Of a stretch of 10,390 nucleotides of DNA, positions 1 through 6,649 are shown piece by piece. How positions within the stretch are numbered: position 1 is the first letter of the stretch; the number at the start of each line of letters is the position of its first letter. The translations under genes and the position numbers were made by a program. Under the pieces are notes generated by a model. The model saw nothing but the letters and a program-made list of their open reading frames with translations. It made no database searches and was not told where the DNA came from. Source of the DNA: Bacillota bacterium (lineage in GTDB: Bacteria; Bacillota_C; Negativicutes; Sporomusales; Sporomusaceae); NCBI GenBank assembly GCA_023441125.1, contig JAEZQV010000448.1, positions 1-10,390 of the forward strand, read 5' to 3'.

Positions 1-312
1 GATATGACCGGCCCCCAGCACCAGGGCCGACTGCCGGCGGGATAGCCGGTCCCAAAACAAGTGATACGTACCGCCGTCATAGTCGATAGCGAGCACGGCC
101 GGTTTTTTCCACTCCATACCGGCTAACCTGGCAACAATGTGCGCAGTAAAAGCAGTCTGTACCATTTCTCCCCAGGCTTGGCCGTTAGCCGTAATCAGCA
201 TCTGCCCGACATAGTCAGCCTGTGCCGGCGGCGCCCCGACCAGCGTGATCACTTCGACGGCTTGCGCAGCGCCGGCCAATTCCTGAAGTTTGGCAAACAC
301 ATCGCTATTCAT
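1..312 (-). CDS. XdhC/CoxI-family molybdenum hydroxylase maturation protein, N-terminal part (3' end outside window)
   Basis: The frame is open from ATG at 312 to the window edge (104 residues visible). The ATG overlaps the TGA of yqeB as ATGA, so the two genes are probably translationally coupled; a G-rich ribosome site lies at 319-328. The first 60 or so residues align by eye with the XdhC/CoxI N-terminal domain (VITLVGAPPA, then GQMLITANGQAWGEM). Residues 97-104 read LVLGAGHI, the start of the Rossmann-like C-terminal domain. Known XdhC proteins bind molybdenum cofactor, help its sulfuration and insert it into xanthine dehydrogenase-type enzymes in the cytoplasm. Oddly, the usual GSxPR and GGCxE motifs are replaced by GAPPAQAD and GEMVQT, so the cysteine linked to cofactor handling in XdhC appears absent here. 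The family call is fairly secure; activity as a classical XdhC is not. Confidence 0.78.
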   Translation of the reverse strand, partial: MNSDVFAKLQELAGAAQAVEVITLVGAPPAQADYVGQMLITANGQAWGEMVQTAFTAHIVARLAGMEWKKPAVLAIDYDGGTYHLFWDRLSRRQSALVLGAGHI

Positions 313-1100
313 GGCACCACCCCCAGGTGCAGTAAGGCTTCCAGCACCCCGCCGCCGATCGCCCGGGCTTTGTCGGAAATGGTATGGCAATGTTCCGGCC
401 GGCAGCGGGGGTCCACATCGCCGATCTTGAGGCCTTGGGTAACCGTCAGGCCGCTTTGAATTAACCCCCGGAGGATGCCGCCAATCGCCACCTGCACAGG
501 CCAGTTGCCGACATGACCGACAAGCTCGCCGGCCTGAAGGGTATCACCGATTTGCCGGCAGGCCTTAAACTTGCCTTCGGCCGGCGCTTTGATCAGCCGT
601 TCCAGCGTGTAGCCGCCTACTTCGCCGGGAATGCCGGTATTGGCCAGCGCTGTCCCCCGGTATATTACCCGTCCCAGGTCATGACCGCGCATAGTCTCAA
701 TTACGGCATGTACGTCGTCCGGCGCGGTAAAACCCGGACCGATACCGATTACCACCGCCGCATCCGTTACTGCCGTACCGGTATTGCGTTTGGCAATAAT
801 AGCATCCACTACGGCCTGCGGCTGAAATGCAGCCGTATACCTGCCGGTTGCATCCACGACAACGGGAATACAACCCGCCGCCAGCGTGGCCGCCACAGCA
901 TCCGCAGTTACCCTGCGGGCCGTTACGCCTTCCACCGTTGCCAGGCCGTCCACTACGGCCTGGGCGAAAGCAACGGTGCGCCGGACCACGGTGGGCCGCG
1001 CCAATTCGGTTATTACCAGCTTAAACCCGCTCTGATGCAGGCGGTGGGCAATGCCTGTAGCCAGATCGCCGCCGCCTTTGATAACGATTAATTTATCCAT
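309..1100 (-). CDS. yqeB: YqeB, selenium-dependent molybdenum hydroxylase maturation protein (EF2563 family)
   Basis: The product has 263 residues, a usual length for YqeB. A glycine-rich KGGGDLATG sits at residues 8-16 of a Rossmann-like N-terminus. IGIGPGFTAPDDVHAVIE spans about 118-135. The C-terminal part holds a barrel-like GDTLQAGELVGHVG and a Cys/His cluster (C233, H237, C238, H239) followed by ISDKARAIGGG. YqeB occurs with SelD, MocA/YgfJ, YqeC and XdhC proteins in genomes with selenium-dependent molybdenum hydroxylases; its exact reaction is not settled. The frame could begin at GTG 1106, but GGGAG at 1106-1110 lies at ideal distance from ATG 1100 and would overlap the GTG, so I choose 1100. 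It has its own promoter with an overlapping operator-like palindrome set, and its stop overlaps the xdhC-like start. It most likely matures the hydroxylase encoded just upstream. Confidence 0.9.
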   Translation of the reverse strand: MDKLIVIKGGGDLATGIAHRLHQSGFKLVITELARPTVVRRTVAFAQAVVDGLATVEGVTARRVTADAVAATLAAGCIPVVVDATGRYTAAFQPQAVVDAIIAKRNTGTAVTDAAVVIGIGPGFTAPDDVHAVIETMRGHDLGRVIYRGTALANTGIPGEVGGYTLERLIKAPAEGKFKACRQIGDTLQAGELVGHVGNWPVQVAIGGILRGLIQSGLTVTQGLKIGDVDPRCRPEHCHTISDKARAIGGGVLEALLHLGVVP

Positions 1101-1105
1101 AGTCA

Positions 1106-1110
1106 CTCCC
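1106..1110 (-). promoter_or_regulatory. Ribosome binding site deciding the yqeB start
   Basis: GGGAG on the minus strand, five bases before ATG 1100. It covers the alternative GTG at 1104-1106, which argues against that longer start. Confidence 0.65.
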
Positions 1111-1159
1111 AGCTAAAAATGGCAAGAAAATGATTCTCCTGGCAGCCAAACCAATGTCT

Positions 1160-1194
1160 TTTATCGAATTGATAAATTATATCATTTTGATAAA
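1160..1194 (-). promoter_or_regulatory. yqeB promoter -10 box inside overlapping GATA/TATC palindromes
   Basis: On the minus strand a perfect TATAAT lies at 1176-1181, about 75 bases before the yqeB ATG; no good -35 hexamer stands at 16-18 bases, so an activator may be needed. The box is embedded in alternating half-sites: TTTATC-N5-GATAAA (1160-1176), TGATA-N5-TATCA (1170-1184) and TATCA-N3-TGATA (1180-1192). TTGATAAA is also directly repeated at 1169 and 1187. Overlapping dyads on a -10 box are typical of a repressor site, and the layout loosely recalls Fur-family operators. The regulator is unknown. Confidence 0.5.
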
Positions 1195-1354
1195 AACCGG
1201 ATTATCCTGTGTTTTTTCTCACAAGTTAAATCAGTTTGCTGCGGCGCAGGCCCTTGCCTTATCAAATTAATAATAGCCGTAAACTGCCTTGCACAGTTTG
1301 CAGAAATCAGCGGATTTTTCCCGGCCTATATCCGTCTTACAGCTGCAGTATTCT

Positions 1355-1440
1355 AAAAAAAACCCGCTGGCAGCAGTTATCTTTCTGCCAAATTTATATT
1401 GCAAGTATCATGCCACCGGGGATTGCTCTGCCCCGATGAT
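1355..1440 (-). ncRNA. Candidate structured RNA with terminator-like end (unrecognised)
   Basis: Read on the minus strand, a stem ATCAT-CGGGG pairs with CCCCG-(gtggc)-ATGAT (1407-1440, five-base bulge on one side). A linker follows, then TGGCAG/CTGCCA (1368-1390, 11-base loop), five bases, and a run of eight T (1355-1362). This looks like a small RNA, or the tail of a leader, ending in an intrinsic terminator. The five-base gap between stem and T run weakens the terminator. I do not recognise a known riboswitch or RNA family and see no clear promoter for it. It lies between the permease terminator and the yqeB promoter. Confidence 0.28.
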
Positions 1441-1702
1441 GCATTTCGCCTAAAAACCCTCATATTGGCGTTTTTTCGCTGCCATTGGCTGCCGCCAGCC
1501 TTTTTTGCTGACGCTGCCGACCAGGCTGTATTGCAATTTTGCAATGCGGTATGGCCTGCCGCCCTGGCAGACGCGGAAAGCTACAGACCCGGAACATTTT
1601 ATTTTTGTAATGCAATTTGCAGAATCGCAATGGGTATTCGTCCATTGCATTCAGCTATGCGCTGCTCAGTCGCTGTATTTTTATACTTTCTAACAGGATA
1701 AG
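1441..1702. other. Non-coding spacer rich in TTGCA dyads
   Basis: No credible gene on either strand; the short open frames lack ribosome sites and family resemblance. It holds a perfect inverted repeat ATTGCAA-TT-TTGCAAT (1530-1545), TGCAATTTGCA (1611-1621), and a hairpin GAATCGCAATGG / CCATTGCATTC (1622-1633 with 1642-1652, one extra base). A short GGCTG/CAGCC stem followed by six T on the plus strand (1487-1506) faces no known plus-strand gene. Confidence 0.5.
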
Positions 1703-1738
1703 TAAAGGCGGCAATCACTTGCGTGACTGTCGCCTTTA
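1703..1738 (-). terminator. Terminator hairpin after the permease gene
   Basis: Two 16-base arms (1703-1718 and 1723-1738) pair almost completely around a GCAA loop on the minus strand, 13 bases past the permease stop codon. One A-C mismatch and one G-U pair occur in the minus transcript. The downstream tract is only moderately T-rich, so it may be imperfect or act in both directions. It separates the hydroxylase-permease operon from yqeB. Confidence 0.65.
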
Positions 1739-1750
1739 GTCTTTCGCTAA

Positions 1751-3091
1751 TTAGCCGATGTATTCCTGCTTGCCGATAGCCGCATCGCCCGGTTTATCGG
1801 TTCCGTTCAAGATGGCATTTAAAATAATGGCGCTGACACTGCCGGCTGTAATGCCGCTGTGGAGAATAACCTGCGCCCAACTGGGGAAGTTGTGATAAAA
1901 ATTAGGTACGGCCAGCGTAATCATGCCAACCCCCATACTAATGGCCACAACCATGATATTGTGCGTGCCGTCAAACTGAACCTTGGACAAAGTCTTAATG
2001 CCGCTGGCCGCCACCATGCCGAACATGGCAATCCCGGCCCCGCCCAATACCGGGTTGGGAATGGCCGCAATCACCGCGGCGATTTTCGGAAATAAGCCCA
2101 ATACCACCAGGATGGCCCCGGCGGCGGCGACAACAAACCGGCTTTTTACCCGGGTCAAACCGACCAAGCCAACATTTTGCGCAAAGGCGGTGTAGGGGAA
2201 GCTGTTTAAAATGCCGCCCAGAATTGTCGAGAAACCGTCGGCCCGGAGACCGCGGGTCAAATCCTCTTTGGTAACAGGCTTGCCGATAATCTCGCCCACA
2301 GCAATGCAATCACCGGTGGTTTCGGTCATAACGACCAGCATCACCAGCACCATGGCCACAATGGACGCCAGATCAAACGTCGGCAGGCCGAAGGCAAAGG
2401 GAGTGGTAATGCCTATCCAGCCGGCCGTTGCCACCTGCGAAAAATTAACCATACCGAAAGCCGCCGCAATGGCCGTGCCGCAAATCAGCCCCAGCAGCAC
2501 GGCAATGTTACTTAAGAAGCCTTTAAAATAGCGATAGAAGAACAAGACCAGCACCAGCGTAACCAAGGCCATGCAAATATAGGGGAAGGCGGCAAAATCC
2601 TTGGCCGCCGGGTTGCCGCCCGCCGCCCAGCGCACGGCGACCGGCATCAGGGTAACACCGATAATGGTAATGATGGTACCGGTGACCACCGGCGGGAAGT
2701 AACGAAGCAAACGGCTGAAATAAGGACTCATAAGATAGGTTACAAGACCGGCCACCATAATGGAACCATAAATTCCTGTCAAGCCATGGGTTTTACCAAT
2801 AATGATCATGGGCGTTACGGCAGCAAAGGTTACACCTTGAATGATGGGAATGCGAATGCCCATATTCCAGAATCCAAGGGTCTGAATCAAGGTGGCAAGG
2901 CCGCAGGTAAATAAGTCGGCGTTAATCAGATAAATGAGCTGTTCCTGGCTTAACCCCAGGGCATTGGCAATAATGAGCGGAACCGCCACCGCCCCGGCAT
3001 ACATGGCCAGCACGTGCTGCAAACCATAGGTGAACAGTTGCCCGCAAGGCAGCATCTCATCGACCGGCTGCTTCAGTTGTTTGTCTTGCAC
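1751..3091 (-). CDS. NCS2-family purine (xanthine/urate-type) permease
   Basis: This 446-residue hydrophobic protein has the length and motifs of nucleobase:cation symporter-2 (uracil-xanthine permease) carriers, usually 14 transmembrane segments in the cytoplasmic membrane. Visible marks are GLQH with His26 in the first segment, TETTGD (Glu257, Asp261) matching the substrate-binding glutamate region, QNVGLVGLTRVKSR (Gln305, Asn306), and the conserved LGLFPKIAAVIAAIPNPVLGG. TETTGD favours a xanthine or urate-type carrier over uracil, though specificity cannot be fixed from sequence. The start is GTG 3091, supported by AGGAGG at 3099-3104. Only 27 bases separate it from the molybdopterin subunit stop, so it is the last gene of the hydroxylase operon and probably imports that enzyme's substrate. 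Confidence 0.93.
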   Translation of the reverse strand: MQDKQLKQPVDEMLPCGQLFTYGLQHVLAMYAGAVAVPLIIANALGLSQEQLIYLINADLFTCGLATLIQTLGFWNMGIRIPIIQGVTFAAVTPMIIIGKTHGLTGIYGSIMVAGLVTYLMSPYFSRLLRYFPPVVTGTIITIIGVTLMPVAVRWAAGGNPAAKDFAAFPYICMALVTLVLVLFFYRYFKGFLSNIAVLLGLICGTAIAAAFGMVNFSQVATAGWIGITTPFAFGLPTFDLASIVAMVLVMLVVMTETTGDCIAVGEIIGKPVTKEDLTRGLRADGFSTILGGILNSFPYTAFAQNVGLVGLTRVKSRFVVAAAGAILVVLGLFPKIAAVIAAIPNPVLGGAGIAMFGMVAASGIKTLSKVQFDGTHNIMVVAISMGVGMITLAVPNFYHNFPSWAQVILHSGITAGSVSAIILNAILNGTDKPGDAAIGKQEYIG

Positions 3092-3098
3092 AAATTTT

Positions 3099-3104
3099 CC
3101 TCCT
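3099..3104 (-). promoter_or_regulatory. Ribosome binding site deciding the permease GTG start
   Basis: A perfect AGGAGG, seven bases before GTG 3091. No ATG in frame lies at a better distance, so the GTG start is well supported. Confidence 0.8.
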
Positions 3105-3118
3105 CATAATGTTGATAT

Positions 3119-5395
3119 TTATCCCCGCATGGCCTTGTATACCTTTTCCGGCGTAATCGGCAACCGCGTAATGCTGGCGCCTACGGCATTGTAGATGGCA
3201 TGGGCGATAGCCGGTGGCGGCGTGTTGATGACAACCTCGCCGACCGATTTGGCGCCGAACGGGCCGGTCGGCTCATAGCTGGCCTCAAAGGCCACCCGGA
3301 TTTTCCCGACATCTTTGCGGCACGGTATTTTATACTGCATGAAGCTGTTAGTCTGCATTTTGCCATACTCGTTATAGCGGACATCCTCATACAGGGCCAT
3401 GCCGATCCCCTGGGCGATGCCGCCTTCCACCTGGATTCTGGCCAGATTGGCGTTCAATACGGTACCACAGTCCACCACCGCCACATAATCAAGCAAATCC
3501 ACGACGCCGGTTTCCGGATCCACTTCCACCTCGACAAAGCCGGCAATAAACGGCGGCGGCGAAATGGGGGAACCGTAGGTAGCTGTCCCCACCAACTGCT
3601 GTTGGCCGGCACCCAGCACCAGCAATTCGGCCAGTTTGGCCAGCGTCATGGTTTTACTGCCGTCGGCGGTGCGGATCAACTGACCGTCAAACTCAATTTG
3701 GCCGGCGTCGGCCGCCAGCAGTCTGGCGCCCGCGCTGATAATCTTACGCTTTAAGTCCTCGGCGGCCTGCAGGGTTGCCATGCCGGTTACATAAGCCGTA
3801 CTGGATGCGTAAGAGCCGGGATCATAAGGGGAAATATCGGTATCGGCGGCATGAACGATAATATCCTCAGGTGCGGTCCGGAGCACTTCCGCCGCTACTT
3901 GCGCCAGCATGGTATCGCTGCCCTGCCCCATATCGGTGGAACCGGTCAGCAAGGTATACTCCCCGGCCTCATTCAGACGGATCTCCACCGAAGCCGTATC
4001 AATGCCGGCAATACCGGAGCCCTGCATGGTGACCGCCATGCCGACGGCCCGGATGCGGCCGTCGGCGAGCACCTGGCGGGGATATTTTTCATTCCAGCCA
4101 ATCAGCTGCTTGCCTTTTTCGATGCAGCGGTCCAGGGCCGAACTGTTAAGAACCTTGCCCTGATAAGGCAGGCAGGTTTCACCCTCTTTAATAAGATTTT
4201 TAAGCCTGAGCTCGGTCGGGTCCAGCTTGAGCCGGGCCGCCAGCTGGTTCATAGCCGACTCCAGCGCAAAAGTACCCTGGGTAGCGCCGTAGCCCCGCAG
4301 CGCCCCGGCCGGCATTTTGTTGGTATAGACGGCATGGCCGTGATAGCGGACCGCCCTGGTTTTGTTATACAGCGGCAGGGTTTTGTCACCGCATACCATA
4401 AACGTCGTGGGCGCATGTTCGCCATACGCGCCGGTATCGGACAGATTCTCAATGTCCAGGGCGCGGATAAAGCCGTCCTTATCGGCTCCCAGCCGGACGG
4501 TAAGCCGCATGGCATGGCGGCTGGTAGTTGTGCTGAAGGTCTCGGTACGGCTATAGATAAACAGCGCCGGTTTGCCGGTCTTCAGCGAAACCAGACCGGC
4601 AAACACTTCGCCCGAGCCGGTCTGCTTGCCGCCAAAACCGCCGCCGATCCGCGGCTTGATAACCCTTACCCTGCTGGCCGGCAATTCCAGCGCCCGGGCT
4701 ACCTGCCGGCGCACATGAAACGGAATCTGGGTAGAGCTGACAACCACCAGCCGGCCGGTATGGTCCAGATAGGTGAAGGCGCGGTAGGTTTCCATCATGG
4801 CGTGAGCCTGCGCCTGCGTGTAGTAGGTCTCTTCAATGACAATATCGCAGTTTTTCAGTTCCTGTTCCACATCCCCCACCGCCAGTGTATGGGACGAGCA
4901 GATGTTGCGCTCTTTGTCCAACCCAATGGGAAAATTGCAGGTCAGATCGGCTTCCGGGTGGACAACCGCGGCATGGCCGATGGCCTGTTCAAAATCAAGC
5001 ACCGGTTCCAATACTTCATAGTTTACTTTAATCAGCTTAAGCGCGGCATTGGCGGCTCGTTCATCGACGGCAGCCACGATGGCCACTTCATCGCCCACAT
5101 ACCGGACAAGGGGATCAAGAATAAGCCGGTCATAAGGCGACGGTTCGGGAAACGACTGGCCGGCCAGCGTAAACCGCACCTTGGGCACATCCTTATAGGT
5201 TAAGATGCACTCCACGCCTTTGACAGCCTGGGCTTTGACCGTATCTATGGCTTTAATCCGGGCAAAGGCATGGGGGCTGCGCAATATCTTGACCACCAGC
5301 GCATTGGCCGGGGCCAGGTCTTCGGTGTAAACGGGCTGGCCGGTGCTGATGGCAATGGCATCGGTTTTCGGGAGTCCTTGGCCTACATATTTCAT
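3119..5395 (-). CDS. Xanthine dehydrogenase-family molybdopterin-binding (large) subunit
   Basis: The 758-residue protein is the catalytic subunit of a molybdenum hydroxylase, which adds water-derived oxygen to an aromatic heterocycle. The N-terminal a/b hammerhead domain covers about 15-135, followed by the two-part molybdopterin domain. Visible residues are STQ (Gln222), GGGFGGKQ at 251-258, ALRGYG (Arg367), MGQGSDT at 489-495, and the catalytic glutamate in GAKSVGE (Glu720). Position 258 is Gln, where mammalian xanthine oxidase has the purine-contacting Glu802, so xanthine is not proven as substrate. The frame is open upstream to 5461, but ATG 5395 overlaps the 2Fe-2S gene stop as ATGA and begins the conserved sequence; I therefore drop 22 upstream residues. 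No in-frame TGA suggests selenocysteine. Purine hydroxylase is likeliest; nicotinate or another N-heterocycle hydroxylase is possible. Confidence 0.93.
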   Translation of the reverse strand: MKYVGQGLPKTDAIAISTGQPVYTEDLAPANALVVKILRSPHAFARIKAIDTVKAQAVKGVECILTYKDVPKVRFTLAGQSFPEPSPYDRLILDPLVRYVGDEVAIVAAVDERAANAALKLIKVNYEVLEPVLDFEQAIGHAAVVHPEADLTCNFPIGLDKERNICSSHTLAVGDVEQELKNCDIVIEETYYTQAQAHAMMETYRAFTYLDHTGRLVVVSSTQIPFHVRRQVARALELPASRVRVIKPRIGGGFGGKQTGSGEVFAGLVSLKTGKPALFIYSRTETFSTTTSRHAMRLTVRLGADKDGFIRALDIENLSDTGAYGEHAPTTFMVCGDKTLPLYNKTRAVRYHGHAVYTNKMPAGALRGYGATQGTFALESAMNQLAARLKLDPTELRLKNLIKEGETCLPYQGKVLNSSALDRCIEKGKQLIGWNEKYPRQVLADGRIRAVGMAVTMQGSGIAGIDTASVEIRLNEAGEYTLLTGSTDMGQGSDTMLAQVAAEVLRTAPEDIIVHAADTDISPYDPGSYASSTAYVTGMATLQAAEDLKRKIISAGARLLAADAGQIEFDGQLIRTADGSKTMTLAKLAELLVLGAGQQQLVGTATYGSPISPPPFIAGFVEVEVDPETGVVDLLDYVAVVDCGTVLNANLARIQVEGGIAQGIGMALYEDVRYNEYGKMQTNSFMQYKIPCRKDVGKIRVAFEASYEPTGPFGAKSVGEVVINTPPPAIAHAIYNAVGASITRLPITPEKVYKAMRG

Positions 5396-5847
5396 TCTGC
5401 TATAACCCCCAGGTATTTTTTGACCGCTCTGAGCTGTCCCTGATAACCGGTACAGCGGCACAGATTGCCGGTCAGGTAATGAATGATCTCGGCTTCGGCG
5501 GGCTTAACCAATTCCCGCTTCATGGCCAGCACCGTCATAATGAAGCCCGGACTGCAATAACCGCACTGGTCTGCGCCTTCGGCCGCCATGAATTGGGCAA
5601 ACTCCTCGGCTTCGTGCCGCAGGCCCTCAATGGTGGTGATGTGCCGGCCAGCAGCCCGGAAGGACGGTGTGGAACAGGACAGTACCGGCTTGCCGTCCAG
5701 CCAGATGGTGCATAAGCCGCAGCAGGCGGTGTCACAGCCGCGCCGCACACTGTATAAGCCGTGTCTGCGCAACGTGTCGACGAGAAAATCGTCAGGCTGC
5801 ACGTCCAATACAACCAGCTGATGATTTATAATTACTTCGATCTGCAT
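5392..5847 (-). CDS. Molybdenum hydroxylase 2Fe-2S (small) subunit
   Basis: This 151-residue subunit carries electrons from the molybdenum site to FAD. The N-terminal plant-type ferredoxin domain has Cys38, Cys43, Cys46 and Cys58 (GCDTACCGLC then VLSC). The C-terminal helical domain has Cys95, Cys98, Cys130 and Cys132 (QCGYC then LCRC). All eight ligands for two 2Fe-2S clusters are present, with an extra Cys42 beside Cys43 where the family usually has a non-cysteine residue. A longer frame begins at 5889, but ATG 5847 has GGAGGTG at 5853-5859 and starts right at the beta-grasp fold. Its start overlaps the FAD gene end by 16 bases, and its stop overlaps the large-subunit start, as in coupled subunits of one complex. 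Confidence 0.94.
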   Translation of the reverse strand: MQIEVIINHQLVVLDVQPDDFLVDTLRRHGLYSVRRGCDTACCGLCTIWLDGKPVLSCSTPSFRAAGRHITTIEGLRHEAEEFAQFMAAEGADQCGYCSPGFIMTVLAMKRELVKPAEAEIIHYLTGNLCRCTGYQGQLRAVKKYLGVIAE

Positions 5848-6635
5848 GCCTGCACCTCCGTCAGGGCCCGTTGTACCAATACCTTGCACATGGCCCGCCG
5901 GTATTCGGCCGAAGCACGCATATTATCGCCAAAGGGCAGTTCATCAGCCGCCCGTTGCGCCGCCTGCTCAATATCCGCCGGCGTCGGTGCGCCGGCCGTC
6001 AATAAGCCGGCAGCCTGAACGGCCAGTTTAGCGCAGGTGGGCCGGGCGCCTACAGCGATTTTCCAGTCGGTGTCCAGACAGGATACGGCCACTGTTAACA
6101 CCGGATAATCGCTGGCCGAATTGCGCATTGTCCGGTAAGCAGCCCGGCGGCCGCTAACCGGCAGAATGACTTTGGTCAAAATATCTTTCGTACGGGGAGT
6201 GGACAAAAACGCGGCCAGTGTCATCCGCCCCGCATGATACAGCTCCACTTCGGCATCCAGTACCAACAGGGCCGTAATTACATCGGAGAACCCGTAGCGG
6301 GAAAATACCGATGCGCCGACCGTGGCAATGTTGCGGAACTGTATACCAATGATATTGCTGACGGCCTGAGGCAGTATACCGCTAAAGTAGTTTGCCAGCG
6401 CCGGCATTTTTTCCACAGCGCGCAAGGGGGTCATGGCGCCGATTTCAATACCGGCTTCACTTTCTTTTATATATTGTAAGCCCAGCTTGGACAAGTCCAC
6501 CCCCGTATGAATGGTATGCGACCCCATCCGGAGATAGGAACAGCCGCCAAGCACGGCATTGCTTCTCTTGGCTGTTAATATTTTGTAGGCAGCTGGCAGT
6601 GTATCCGGTTGCGCGACATTGAGCAACGTGAACAA
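5832..6635 (-). CDS. Molybdenum hydroxylase FAD-binding (medium) subunit
   Basis: This 267-residue protein matches the FAD subunit of xanthine dehydrogenase and CO dehydrogenase-type enzymes, slightly shorter than typical 280-300 residue members. The N-terminal FAD domain (about 1-160) has AVLGGCSYLRMG (28-38), IEIGAMTPLRAVE (63-75), and IGIQFRNIATVGAS (96-109) followed by SDVITALLVLDAEVEL. The C-terminal CoxM-like domain covers about 165-265. The usual TIGGN flavin loop reads TVGAS here, which may change flavin contact. The start codon is TTG, supported by AGGAGG seven bases upstream; no in-frame ATG lies nearby. It is the first gene of the operon, followed by 2Fe-2S, Mo and permease genes. 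It would pass electrons from the iron-sulfur subunit to NAD or another acceptor. Confidence 0.92.
   Translation of the reverse strand: MFTLLNVAQPDTLPAAYKILTAKRSNAVLGGCSYLRMGSHTIHTGVDLSKLGLQYIKESEAGIEIGAMTPLRAVEKMPALANYFSGILPQAVSNIIGIQFRNIATVGASVFSRYGFSDVITALLVLDAEVELYHAGRMTLAAFLSTPRTKDILTKVILPVSGRRAAYRTMRNSASDYPVLTVAVSCLDTDWKIAVGARPTCAKLAVQAAGLLTAGAPTPADIEQAAQRAADELPFGDNMRASAEYRRAMCKVLVQRALTEVQACRSK
5853..5859 (-). promoter_or_regulatory. Ribosome binding site deciding the 2Fe-2S subunit start
   Basis: GGAGGTG lies five bases before ATG 5847, inside the end of the FAD subunit gene. It rules against the 14-residue longer start at 5889. Confidence 0.75.
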
Positions 6636-6642
6636 TTATTAC

Positions 6643-6648
6643 CCTCCT
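6643..6648 (-). promoter_or_regulatory. Ribosome binding site deciding the FAD subunit TTG start
   Basis: AGGAGG lies seven bases before TTG 6635. It lies directly beside the 16-bp palindrome at 6650-6665, so protein binding or RNA folding there could affect translation. Confidence 0.8.
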
Positions 6649-6649
6649 A

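Noticed and set aside
513..1091. A 192-codon plus-strand frame opposite yqeB
   Set aside because: Shadow of yqeB; composition and lack of motifs argue against a real protein.
1..1100. Very frequent GCCGG/CCGGC pentamers, considered as an uptake or repeat signal
   Set aside because: They are dense in genes but nearly absent from the 1107-1750 spacer, which points to codon use rather than a signal.
1450..1650. A 66-codon minus-strand frame in the spacer
   Set aside because: It covers the TTGCA dyads, has no ribosome site and no protein-like pattern.
1101..1750. Purine or Moco riboswitch upstream of yqeB
   Set aside because: I could not find the conserved elements of either class; the stems at 1355-1440 do not match what I know of them.
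3851..5203. A 450-codon open frame on the plus strand opposite the molybdopterin subunit
   Set aside because: It is the mirror of a well-conserved gene with GC-biased third positions; the translation shows no family resemblance and lacks a ribosome site.
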